This document shows positions 24,633 to 32,463 of a stretch of 48,239 bases of DNA, one piece after another. Position numbers and translations under genes: made by a program. The notes under the pieces were generated by a model that saw nothing but the letters and a program-made list of their open reading frames with translations, was not told the origin of the DNA and ran no database searches. The stretch is from Avanaerovorax sp964442135 (GTDB taxonomy: Bacteria; Bacillota; Clostridia; Peptostreptococcales; Anaerovoracaceae). The stretch spans positions 1 through 48,239 of the forward strand of contig CAYTYN010000009.1 of NCBI GenBank assembly GCA_964442135.1, in the 5' to 3' direction. Each line of letters starts with the position of its first letter. The first letter of the stretch is position 1.

Positions 24633-25922
24633 ATGGACAATAATAGAAAGACAGCATACAAGGTTCTCTTTGAAATGGAGAAGGAAAACGCCTATTCCAA
24701 CATAGTCCTCAACAGGATACTGGCCCTTGAGAATCCGGATTCTCCTGCTTTTGTCAGAGAGATGGTTTACGCCGTTACGGAGAACCGCATTTACATCGAT
24801 TACGCCATAGACAGGCTTGTGAAAAAGGGAATCAGAAGCGTTAAGCCTGAGCCTTTGTGTCTTCTGAGATTGGGAATCTGTCAGATCCGGTTTATTAACT
24901 CCGTTCCGGACTACGCCGCAGTCAGTGAGACCGTTAAGCTGGCCGGAAGAGTAGCGCCCGGAAGGGATGGCTTCATCAACGGAGTTCTTAGAAATTACCT
25001 TGACCTGAAGGAAAATTTTCCTTATCCTGATAGAGAAAAGGACACGGCTGAGTATCTGTCGGTCAGATATTCCTATGCGAGGTGGATAGTGGATATGTGG
25101 CTTGATCAGTGGGGGATTGAAAAGACGGAAAGCCTGCTGAAGGAAGGAAACGTTACTCCCCCTCTTTACATAAGGGTGAATACCCTTAAGACGACTCCGA
25201 AAAGACTTACCGAAGAACTGAAGGAGGAGGGCTTTTCCGTATGTCAGGGTAAGAATTCCGAAAGAGGAGTCAGCATGAAGGTGAAAGGAAGCGGAATTTT
25301 AGATTCGAAGCTGTTTTCGGAAGGAAAGTTCAGCGTTCAGGACGAAGGGGCCTTGATGGCAGCGGAGATCCTGTCCCCGATGCCCGGAATGACGGTGGTG
25401 GACGTATGCGCCGCTCCCGGCGGAAAATCCTTCGCCATGGCTGAGATGATGGAGAACCGAGGCGTTATATACGCCATGGATATTCACCGCCATAAGATAG
25501 AGCTCATAGAGAGAGGAGCCTGCAGACTGGGTATAGACATGATCAGAGCCGAGAAGGCAGACAGCGAGGAGGTGAGGGAAGAGCTGGTCGGTATTGCTGA
25601 CTGTGTCCTCGCTGATGTTCCGTGTACAGGTCTGGGCGTGGTCAGGAGAAAGCCGGAGATAAAGCTTAGGGACATCCCGGATAAGGGAAGGTCTTTGGCG
25701 GAGAAGCAGCTGAGGATACTGGAAAGCGCCGCTATGTACGTCAAGCCGGGCGGAAGGCTGCTCTACAGTACCTGCACCATAAACAGACATGAAAATGCTG
25801 ACGTAGTGGGCAAGTTCCTTCAGAAAAACAAAAGCTTTAATCTGTTGGAGACGAAGCAGCTGTTCCCGGAAGAGAACGGCCCTGACGGATTCTTCATGGC
25901 TCTTATGAGGAGAAGAATGTGA
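24633..25922 (+). CDS. rsmB: 16S rRNA (cytosine-967-C5)-methyltransferase RsmB
   Basis: 429-aa RsmB/Sun. The N-terminal NusB-like RNA-binding domain (residues 1-140: KTAYKVLFEMEKE, then LCLLRLGICQIRF) is followed by a SAM-dependent Rossmann methyltransferase with VVDVCAAPGGKSFAMAEM near residue 255, DVPCTGLGVVRRKPEIK near residue 330 (catalytic Cys) and YSTCTINRHENADVV near residue 375 (second Cys). An in-frame ATG at 24603 lies ten codons upstream, but GGAGG at 24621-24625 points to ATG 24633. Tight neighbour of fmt and stp. Confidence 0.94.
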   Translation: MDNNRKTAYKVLFEMEKENAYSNIVLNRILALENPDSPAFVREMVYAVTENRIYIDYAIDRLVKKGIRSVKPEPLCLLRLGICQIRFINSVPDYAAVSETVKLAGRVAPGRDGFINGVLRNYLDLKENFPYPDREKDTAEYLSVRYSYARWIVDMWLDQWGIEKTESLLKEGNVTPPLYIRVNTLKTTPKRLTEELKEEGFSVCQGKNSERGVSMKVKGSGILDSKLFSEGKFSVQDEGALMAAEILSPMPGMTVVDVCAAPGGKSFAMAEMMENRGVIYAMDIHRHKIELIERGACRLGIDMIRAEKADSEEVREELVGIADCVLADVPCTGLGVVRRKPEIKLRDIPDKGRSLAEKQLRILESAAMYVKPGGRLLYSTCTINRHENADVVGKFLQKNKSFNLLETKQLFPEENGPDGFFMALMRRRM

Positions 25923-25947
25923 TGATTAGGGAAAGGAGAAGCTTTCG

Positions 25948-26703
25948 GTGGAAGTAGGTTTCAGAACCGATAAGGGCATCAGGAGAAGCAATAACGAAGA
26001 CGCTTTCTTTGTGATGAAAAATGATCGAGTCTTCATAGTCGCTGATGGAGTAGGCGGAAATCGCTCCGGAGAAATCGCAAGCCGGACAGCGGTCAATTCC
26101 ATAGCTAATTTCGTGGAAAATCATCCGGTGGACGATCTGACCACGGAGGAAGAAATCAGAGAGTACTTTCTGGCTTGCATTTCCGACGCCAATCGGAGAG
26201 TACGCGATGTGGCAAAATGCCATGAGAAAAACAGGGGAATGGCGACGACGGTGGTCGCAGCCTTCATCCCGTACAACAGAGATAATTCGCTGTATATAGT
26301 AAACGTCGGGGACAGCAGGGCTTACATACTCCGTGACAACAGGCTGGAACAGATTACGGAGGATCATACTTACGTTAACACCCTGGTTAAGGCAGGCTTA
26401 ATTACACGAGATGAAGCCATGGAGAGGGAAGATAAGACTATGATCACCAGAGCCTTGGGGGCTGATGACGTAGTTGAACCGGATTTTTTCAGTGTAAGAA
26501 TAGAAAAGGGCGATATAGTGCTGATTTGCACCGACGGCTTGTACGCGGAGGTCACAGAGCCCGAGCTTATAAGACATTTGACCAATGACAGCATCATGTC
26601 TGAAATCTGCACAGAGCTGGTTGCAACGGCTAATCTCAACGGCGGAAGTGATAACATCACGGCGATATGTATCAGGATTACGGAGGAAGATATCTATGAG
26701 TAA
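25948..26703 (+). CDS. stp: Stp1/PrpC-type PP2C protein phosphatase
   Basis: 251-aa PPM/PP2C Ser/Thr phosphatase. Metal-binding and family motifs are KGIRRSNNEDAFFV near residue 11, ADGVGGNRSGEIAS near residue 32, GMATTVVAAF, VNVGDSRAYIL near residue 115, CTDGLY near residue 195 and GGSDNITAICI near residue 232. It reverses phosphorylation by the PASTA kinase encoded next, controlling cell-wall and growth processes. Start is GTG 25948 with AAAGGAGA eight nt upstream. Its last 8 nt overlap the kinase start (ATG 26696), implying coupled, balanced synthesis of phosphatase and kinase. Confidence 0.94.
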   Translation: MEVGFRTDKGIRRSNNEDAFFVMKNDRVFIVADGVGGNRSGEIASRTAVNSIANFVENHPVDDLTTEEEIREYFLACISDANRRVRDVAKCHEKNRGMATTVVAAFIPYNRDNSLYIVNVGDSRAYILRDNRLEQITEDHTYVNTLVKAGLITRDEAMEREDKTMITRALGADDVVEPDFFSVRIEKGDIVLICTDGLYAEVTEPELIRHLTNDSIMSEICTELVATANLNGGSDNITAICIRITEEDIYE

Positions 26704-28468
26704 ATTACTTGCGGGAAGATACGAGCTGGTAGAGAAGATCGGCGAAGGCGGTATGGCCGTAGTGTATAAAGGGCGGGACAGGCTGCTTAACAGATATATA
26801 GCCATAAAGATCTTGAGGCCGGAGTTTACTAAGGACGCTCAGTTTATAGAGAGCTTCAACAGGGAGTCGCAGGCGGCCGCCGGGCTCCAGCATCCTAACA
26901 TAGTAGGAGTATACGATGTGGGCGCGGAAGGAAGCATCCACTTCATAGTCATGGAGCTGGTGGACGGCAGACCCCTCAGTGATATCATAGAGGAAAAGGG
27001 ACCGCTGAACTATAAAACGGCCATAGAGATAACGAAGCAGGTGGCGTCCGCTCTCAGTCTGGCTCATAAACATAATATCATACACAGAGACGTAAAGCCT
27101 CACAACATACTGATAACCACAGACGGCATTGCGAAGCTGACTGATTTCGGTATAGCGAGAGCTGTCAGCAGCTCCACTATGGTGGCGGATACCAACAAGA
27201 TAATAGGTTCGGTACACTATTTCTCACCGGAGCAGGCCAGAGGCTCGTATGTGGACGAGAGGTCTGACATATACTCTTTAGGTATAGTCCTTCATGAGAT
27301 GCTGACGGGGAAGGTGCCTTTCGACGGAGATAATCCGGTGCAGATAGCCCTTATGCATATAAACAACGATATAACGCCTCCTTCCAAGCTGGTGCCGGGT
27401 ATACCTCCGGCTCTGGATCGGATAGTTTTGAAGGCTGCCGATAAGTACCAGTCCAACAGATATGCCAGCGCTGACGAGATGCTGACTGACCTGAGCAACA
27501 TAGAGTTCGTTTCAAGCCGGGTGGGGGACAGTGTTTTCACAGGAACCGGAACGGGACAGACTATGGTGAATATACCGGTAAATACCGAGGACGAGTTGGC
27601 CAAGATCGCAGGGGAAAGTAAGGAATCCTCCTCCGACGCTAAGAATAAGAAAAAGAAGATGATAATCATCGGTACAGTCATCGCTGTAGTGGTCATCGCT
27701 GCCGTGCTGGGCGGTCTTTACGCTCTCGGATTCATCGGCGGAAAGTCTGAGGTGGAGGTGCCTAACCTTCTCGATATGACCTATGAAGAAGCGAAAGAGG
27801 AGCTGGAGGCGATTGGTCTTGAGATCGAAATAGGAAAAGAAGTGGAGACAGAGGAAGTGGATCCCGGTCTCGTGGTCTCTCAGTCGCCGGTGGAAGGAGT
27901 AAAGGTCAAAGAGGGAGCTACAGTTACGGTAGATATCAGCGTCAGCGCTGAAAGCGGTTTGGTGCCCAGCCTGCTGGGAGAGGCGTACAATAGGACTACC
28001 ATATCTGATCTTCTCGAAGAACACGGATTTACCCTCGGCTCCGTAACCGAAGACAACAGCTCCGAATACGCGGAAGGTTACATAATGTCTCAGGATCCGA
28101 GTCCGGGGACGGAAGCTGAGCTGGGTACTGCCGTAAACATAGTGGTAAGCAAGGGTGAGGCTGCACCTACCATGCCTCTGCTCTTGGGAATGACTGTGGA
28201 TGAGGCTGAGGCCGCCCTTAATGAACGGGGACTGGTTCTGGGCAGCGTTACCTATGCCGAAAGTAATCTCTACACTGCCGGAACCATAATGGAGCAGCAG
28301 TATCAGCAGGGAATGGAGCTCGCCGCGGGCACGAAGGTGAACGTAGTCATAGCCAAGTCTCCCGCCCAGTCTGATAGCTCAGATACTGATGGGAGCGGAG
28401 CTGCTGACAGCGGAGGAAGTGATACGGGAACAGACGCGAATTCAGACGACACTTCATCCTCTGAGTAG
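26696..28468 (+). CDS. prkC: PASTA-domain Ser/Thr protein kinase (PrkC/Stk1)
   Basis: 590-aa transmembrane Hanks-type kinase. The kinase domain spans residues about 9-270, with GEGGMAVVY (G loop), Lys38 in AIKIL, HRDVKPHN (130-137), DFG (150-152) and the SPEQARGSYVDERSDIYSLG segment. A Ser/Lys-rich juxtamembrane part leads to one transmembrane helix (about 322-345). Three extracellular PASTA repeats follow (about 352-425, 426-495, 496-562), each with a VP or MP-L-L-G/D opening and a GT-V-I-V/A-K end, and then a Ser/Asp-rich tail. PASTA repeats bind muropeptides or lipid II and tune kinase activity. The longer frame from 26585 lies within stp; GGAGGA before ATG 26696 fixes the start. Confidence 0.95.
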   Translation: MSKLLAGRYELVEKIGEGGMAVVYKGRDRLLNRYIAIKILRPEFTKDAQFIESFNRESQAAAGLQHPNIVGVYDVGAEGSIHFIVMELVDGRPLSDIIEEKGPLNYKTAIEITKQVASALSLAHKHNIIHRDVKPHNILITTDGIAKLTDFGIARAVSSSTMVADTNKIIGSVHYFSPEQARGSYVDERSDIYSLGIVLHEMLTGKVPFDGDNPVQIALMHINNDITPPSKLVPGIPPALDRIVLKAADKYQSNRYASADEMLTDLSNIEFVSSRVGDSVFTGTGTGQTMVNIPVNTEDELAKIAGESKESSSDAKNKKKKMIIIGTVIAVVVIAAVLGGLYALGFIGGKSEVEVPNLLDMTYEEAKEELEAIGLEIEIGKEVETEEVDPGLVVSQSPVEGVKVKEGATVTVDISVSAESGLVPSLLGEAYNRTTISDLLEEHGFTLGSVTEDNSSEYAEGYIMSQDPSPGTEAELGTAVNIVVSKGEAAPTMPLLLGMTVDEAEAALNERGLVLGSVTYAESNLYTAGTIMEQQYQQGMELAAGTKVNVVIAKSPAQSDSSDTDGSGAADSGGSDTGTDANSDDTSSSE

Positions 28469-28482
28469 ACGGGAAGTCCTTA

Positions 28483-29346
28483 ATGGATGGAATAATAATT
28501 AAAGGCATCGGCGGTTTTTACTGTGTAAAAACCGCTGACGGCATATTTCAGGCAAAAGGGCGAGGAAAATTTAAGAAGGATAGATTCATACTCTCTGTAG
28601 GCGACAGGGTAAAGCTTCAGGTCAGAGACGACGGAGATTCGGTAATCGAGTCCGTGTATCCGCGGAAGAACCATTTTCTCAGACCTCCCGTATCCAACGT
28701 GGACAGGTTTATCATCGTGGTGACAGCGTCAAGGCCGGCTCCGAATATGGAAATCATAGACAGGCTTTTAGTAATGGCCGAAAATTCAGGAGCCGATTCG
28801 GTGATATGTGTCAATAAGGCAGACGAGGCGGAAGAAGAAGTACTGAACGAACTGCGCGCCGTCTACGAACCCCTGTATCCGTTCATTTCCGTAAGCGGAA
28901 GGACGGGATACGGGTTGGAGGAGATACGGAAGTACATAGAAGGCGTCTCTGCAGCTTTTGCAGGACCTTCGGGAGTAGGAAAATCTACCATAATAAACTC
29001 AATAGTGCCTGAGGCCGATCTTAAGACCGGTGTGATAAGCGATAAAACCCTACGGGGAAAGCACACTACGAGACATGTGGAGCTGCTGGACGCCTTTGGC
29101 GGAATGGTATTCGATACTCCGGGGTTTACCTCCTTTGACATACCTGACATGGATGAACGGGAGCTGGGAAAGTGCTATCCGGAGATTCTAAGGGCGTCTT
29201 GGGGGTGCAGGTTCGACGACTGTATACATATGAACGAGCCGGAATGTAACGTTAAGCTGGAATTAGAAGAGGGGATTATCAGTCCTTCCAGATACGGATC
29301 CTATACAGCCGGAGTGGAAGAGCTGAGAAGGAGAAAAAAATATTAG
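28483..29346 (+). CDS. rsgA: Ribosome small-subunit GTPase RsgA
   Basis: 287-aa RsgA (YjeQ/CpgA), a GTPase for late 30S maturation. The circularly permuted order is clear: an N-terminal OB-fold (1-70), then G4 NKAD at 111-114, G5-like VSGRTG, then G1 GPSGVGKS at 161-168, G2 region RGKHTTRHVEL and G3 DTPGF at 211-215. The C-terminal zinc site has the exact family spacing Cys242, Cys247, His249, Cys255. It lies 14 nt after prkC and 33 nt before rpe, the standard order in Bacillota. Confidence 0.96.
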   Translation: MDGIIIKGIGGFYCVKTADGIFQAKGRGKFKKDRFILSVGDRVKLQVRDDGDSVIESVYPRKNHFLRPPVSNVDRFIIVVTASRPAPNMEIIDRLLVMAENSGADSVICVNKADEAEEEVLNELRAVYEPLYPFISVSGRTGYGLEEIRKYIEGVSAAFAGPSGVGKSTIINSIVPEADLKTGVISDKTLRGKHTTRHVELLDAFGGMVFDTPGFTSFDIPDMDERELGKCYPEILRASWGCRFDDCIHMNEPECNVKLELEEGIISPSRYGSYTAGVEELRRRKKY

Positions 29347-29379
29347 AAACCCATTTAGGGAGACATCGGGAGGGAAAAA

Positions 29380-30036
29380 ATGGCAGTTTTGGCGCCGTCG
29401 CTTTTATCGGCGGATTTTTCGAGACTGGGAGATGAAGCTCTCGGCGTTAGCAGAGGCGGAGCGGCCTATCTTCATGTGGACGTTATGGACGGTCACTTTG
29501 TTCCTAACATTTCCTTTGGGGCGGTCGTCATGAAGTCCCTTTTGAAGCTGGATACGGCCCCTTACGACGTCCATCTGATGATAGAGGAGCCGGACAGATA
29601 CATAGAGGATTTTGTTACAGAGAAGACAGAATACATAGTAGTCCATCAGGAGGGTTCCAGACACCTTCATCGAACCATACAGCTTATAAAATCCTTCGGA
29701 GTTAAGGCCGGAGTTGCCCTTAACCCATCAACCCCCGTTTCGTCTCTTCAGTGCATCTTAGACGACTGCGACATGGTTCTGGTTATGAGCGTGAATCCCG
29801 GATTCGGAGGACAGAGCTTCATACCTGCATGTACCGACAAGATAAGGGAGCTGAGCCGTATCAGAGGGGAGAAGGGTCTTCAATTTTCCATCGAAGTGGA
29901 TGGAGGAGTTAACCTGGAAAACGCAAAGATGCTAAAGGAGGCCGGCTGCGATATACTGGTGGCAGGTTCTGCGGTATTCGCCGCGGCTGATCCGGAAAAC
30001 AGAGTGAGAGAGTTTATGGAAATAATCATACCATAA
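29380..30036 (+). CDS. rpe: Ribulose-phosphate 3-epimerase
   Basis: 218-aa TIM-barrel epimerase interconverting ribulose-5-phosphate and xylulose-5-phosphate in the pentose phosphate pathway. Family marks are LAPSLLSADFSRLGDE at the N terminus, LHVDVMDGHFVPNISFG near residue 32 (metal His/Asp and catalytic Asp), VHLMIEEPDRYI, VLVMSVNPGFGGQSFI near residue 138 and IEVDGGV near residue 172 (second catalytic Asp). Strong length match. It ends the housekeeping run, and csoR follows 22 nt later. Confidence 0.96.
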   Translation: MAVLAPSLLSADFSRLGDEALGVSRGGAAYLHVDVMDGHFVPNISFGAVVMKSLLKLDTAPYDVHLMIEEPDRYIEDFVTEKTEYIVVHQEGSRHLHRTIQLIKSFGVKAGVALNPSTPVSSLQCILDDCDMVLVMSVNPGFGGQSFIPACTDKIRELSRIRGEKGLQFSIEVDGGVNLENAKMLKEAGCDILVAGSAVFAAADPENRVREFMEIIIP

Positions 30037-30058
30037 CAGGCATAGGGAGAATAGAACG

Positions 30059-30334
30059 ATGAGACAGTGTATGGATTCAGATAATCTTCACCGTCGGCTT
30101 AAGAAGATAGTAGGTCAGGTGCAGGCCATCGACAGAATGGTAGATGAGGATGTTCCCTGTGAAGACGTACTGGCACAGATAAACGCGGCCAAGTCGGCTC
30201 TTCACAAGGTGGGTCAGGTAGTCCTGGAGGGACACATAAAGCATTGCGTAAAAGACGGAATAGAAAACGGCGATGTAGACAAGACCATAGAGCAGTTTAC
30301 TAAGGCTGTGGATAGATTTTCCAATATAAAGTGA
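30059..30334 (+). CDS. csoR: CsoR-type copper-sensing repressor
   Basis: 91-aa all-helical repressor of the CsoR/RcnR (DUF156) family. The Cu(I)-binding triad of true CsoR proteins is present with exact spacing: Cys34, His59, Cys63 (25 and 4 residues apart, as in Mycobacterium CsoR). LHRRLKKIVGQVQAIDRM is the DNA-contact helix. Apo-CsoR binds a GC-tract palindrome and leaves on Cu(I) binding. Such a palindrome lies in the promoter of the P-type ATPase immediately downstream. csoR itself appears to be read from the upstream rpe operon, since no promoter or operator lies before it. Confidence 0.9.
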   Translation: MRQCMDSDNLHRRLKKIVGQVQAIDRMVDEDVPCEDVLAQINAAKSALHKVGQVVLEGHIKHCVKDGIENGDVDKTIEQFTKAVDRFSNIK

Positions 30335-30390
30335 TGAGGAGGAAATCTTTCCTTCTGATAATAGAGATGATAATAGGTCATATCCGCCTG

Positions 30391-30420
30391 TTGACAAACC
30401 CATACCCCTATATGTATAAT
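30391..30420 (+). promoter_or_regulatory. Promoter of the P1B-type ATPase gene
   Basis: Perfect TTGACA (30391-30396), 18-nt spacer, perfect TATAAT (30415-30420), inside the csoR-ATPase gap. It overlaps the first CsoR-like half sites. Confidence 0.85.
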
Positions 30421-30454
30421 TAGTCCAGACAAACCTATACCCCTATGGGTATAG
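30402..30454. promoter_or_regulatory. Pair of CsoR operators
   Basis: Two related sites: ATACCCCTATATGTAT (30402-30417) within the promoter spacer/-10, and a nearly perfect 20-bp palindrome at 30435-30454 whose core is TACCCCTATGGGTA, downstream of the transcription start. The ATACCCC/GGGGTAT form is the classic CsoR recognition pattern. Binding at both would block polymerase access and elongation. Confidence 0.85.
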
Positions 30455-30483
30455 CGGATCTGATTCTACAAGGAGGATATGAC

Positions 30484-32352
30484 ATGGAATCGCTGGAAAA
30501 AGTTTTGGAATGGGGCGGAGTGAAAAAAGATATCGCCTGTCTCGTTATATCTGCCATAGCTTTAATCCTGAGCCTGCTTCAGGTGGACATTGGCGGCGTG
30601 GACATTGCGTTTATCGCTATTATATTCTGTGGGATACCTATACTGCTGGAGGCGATTATCGGACTGGTGACTGAATTTGACATCAAGGCGGACGTGTTGG
30701 TGTCCATAGCTCTGGTGGCCTCGGTAATCATCGGAGAGATTTTTGCCGCCGGAGAGGTGGCTTTTATCATGCAGCTGGGAGCCTTGCTGGAGGATCTCAC
30801 CGTAGCAAAGGCGAGAAACGGGATAGAGAAGCTGGTTCGGCTCACGCCCAGGACTGCCAGGGTGTTGGGAGATGAAGGGGAGAAAATCGTTCCCGCTGAG
30901 GAAGTGAAGGCGGGAGATATAATAAGAGTTCTTCCCGGGGAAACCGTTCCGGTCGACGGCGTAATCATAAGCGGCGTTACGTCTGTAAATCAGGCGGTCA
31001 TGACCGGAGAGCCTATTCCTGTAGATAAAGGGGTGGGAGACGACGTAATGAGCGGGACGGTGAACCAACTGGGCTCCTTTGATATGCGGGCAGAGAAGGC
31101 CGGCGAGGACAGCTCCATACAGAGGATGATAAGGCTGGTTCAGTCTGCCGACGCTGACAAGGCTAAGATAGTCGGGATAGCCGACAGGTGGGCCACCTGG
31201 ATCGTAGTCATGGCTCTCACCGCGGCTGCCGTTACATGGCTGGTGACCGGAGAGATAATAAGGTCGGTTACCATACTGGTAGTATTCTGTCCTTGTGCTC
31301 TGGTACTGGCAACCCCTACGGCCATAATGGCGGCAATAGGTAATGCTACGAAGCACGGCTTTCTGGTGAGAGAAGGAGACGCCCTGGAGCGTATGGCGGG
31401 AGTTTCGGCTATAGCCTTTGACAAAACGGGCACTCTGACTTATGGAAAGCCTAAGGTTACGGCTGTAAGAAGTCTGTCGGACAAGTACACGGACGATGAA
31501 ATCTACGCCATGGCGGCGGCAGCGGAAACCCGCTCGGAGCATCCCCTGGGAAAAGCCGTAACTGAGAGCTTCCGCAGCGATAAGAGGGGAGCGCTCACGG
31601 CGTCAGAGGATTTTAAAATGATTCCGGGACAGGGCATATCCGCCAAGGTGGACGGCCGGATCATCCTTGCCGGAAATAAGGAGATGATGAAGGCAAACGG
31701 CGTTTCATCGGCTGAGGCGATGGAGGAAGCCGCGTCGGAATATCTCGATGAGGGAAGCACTGTCATCTACATCGCCGTATCAGGAGAGGGAGCAGGACTT
31801 CTGGCTCTTTCAGATACTCTGAGGGAGGACGCGGACGAAGCGGTTTCAAATATACGTGAAACCGGAGTAAAACCTGTAATGATGACCGGAGACAATGAAA
31901 AGGCCGCCGGCAGCATGGCAGTCAATGTGGGCATTGAGGCTGTATACGCTGAGTGTCTTCCGGAAGATAAGCTTAAATACATCGGGGAATATCAGGATAA
32001 CGGAAAACAGGTATGTATGATCGGCGACGGAATAAACGACGCTCCGGCGCTGAAAAAAGCCTTCGTAGGCATAGCCATGGGAGGCATAGGAAGCGACATA
32101 GCGGTGGAGGCTGCCGATATAGCCCTGATAAACGACAAAATCAGCGAGATAGGTCATCTTATCCGCCTTTCAAAGAGGATGATGACCACCATAAAATGCA
32201 ATCTGACATTTTCCATGACTCTGAATTTCCTGGCTGTAATCCTGGCTATGGCAGGCACAATAAATCCGGTTATAGGCGCCTTAGTCCACAATGCCGGGTC
32301 GATCATCGTAATAATAAATTCAGCCCTGCTGCTGAACTGGAAGAAGAGATAA
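30484..32352 (+). CDS. P1B-type heavy-metal (probably copper) transporting ATPase without metal-binding N-domain
   Basis: 622-aa P-type ATPase. Residues seen are the actuator TGE loop in VMTGEPIPVDKG, the membrane metal site CPC at 269-271, phosphorylation site Asp313 in DKTGTLTYGK, SEHPLGKAV (P1B His-Pro), TGDN at 468-471 and GDGINDAP from 514. There is no N-terminal HMA domain and no CxxC. The last helices carry HNAGSIIVIINSALLL, not the usual copper-class MxxSSxxV pattern, so substrate class from sequence alone is unclear; the CsoR operator argues for Cu(I). The frame opens at 30445, but AGGAGG (30471-30476) sets the start at ATG 30484. No CopZ chaperone is adjacent. Confidence 0.92.
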   Translation: MESLEKVLEWGGVKKDIACLVISAIALILSLLQVDIGGVDIAFIAIIFCGIPILLEAIIGLVTEFDIKADVLVSIALVASVIIGEIFAAGEVAFIMQLGALLEDLTVAKARNGIEKLVRLTPRTARVLGDEGEKIVPAEEVKAGDIIRVLPGETVPVDGVIISGVTSVNQAVMTGEPIPVDKGVGDDVMSGTVNQLGSFDMRAEKAGEDSSIQRMIRLVQSADADKAKIVGIADRWATWIVVMALTAAAVTWLVTGEIIRSVTILVVFCPCALVLATPTAIMAAIGNATKHGFLVREGDALERMAGVSAIAFDKTGTLTYGKPKVTAVRSLSDKYTDDEIYAMAAAAETRSEHPLGKAVTESFRSDKRGALTASEDFKMIPGQGISAKVDGRIILAGNKEMMKANGVSSAEAMEEAASEYLDEGSTVIYIAVSGEGAGLLALSDTLREDADEAVSNIRETGVKPVMMTGDNEKAAGSMAVNVGIEAVYAECLPEDKLKYIGEYQDNGKQVCMIGDGINDAPALKKAFVGIAMGGIGSDIAVEAADIALINDKISEIGHLIRLSKRMMTTIKCNLTFSMTLNFLAVILAMAGTINPVIGALVHNAGSIIVIINSALLLNWKKR

Positions 32353-32381
32353 CGTCAGAAGAAAATAACGTCAAAAAAGAG

Positions 32382-32442
32382 AAAAGAGAGAGCAGCCCCC
32401 TTCGAAGAGATATTACATCACAGAATGAGTTGCTCTCTTTTT
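32382..32442. terminator. Bidirectional terminator between the ATPase and PBP1A genes
   Basis: Stem AGAGAGCA (32387-32394) with TGCTCTCT (32431-32438), with a T run to 32442 on the right and an A-rich run on the left. The loop is long (36 nt), so efficiency is uncertain. Confidence 0.6.
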
Positions 32443-32463
32443 ATTACAATATTACGCTTAAAC

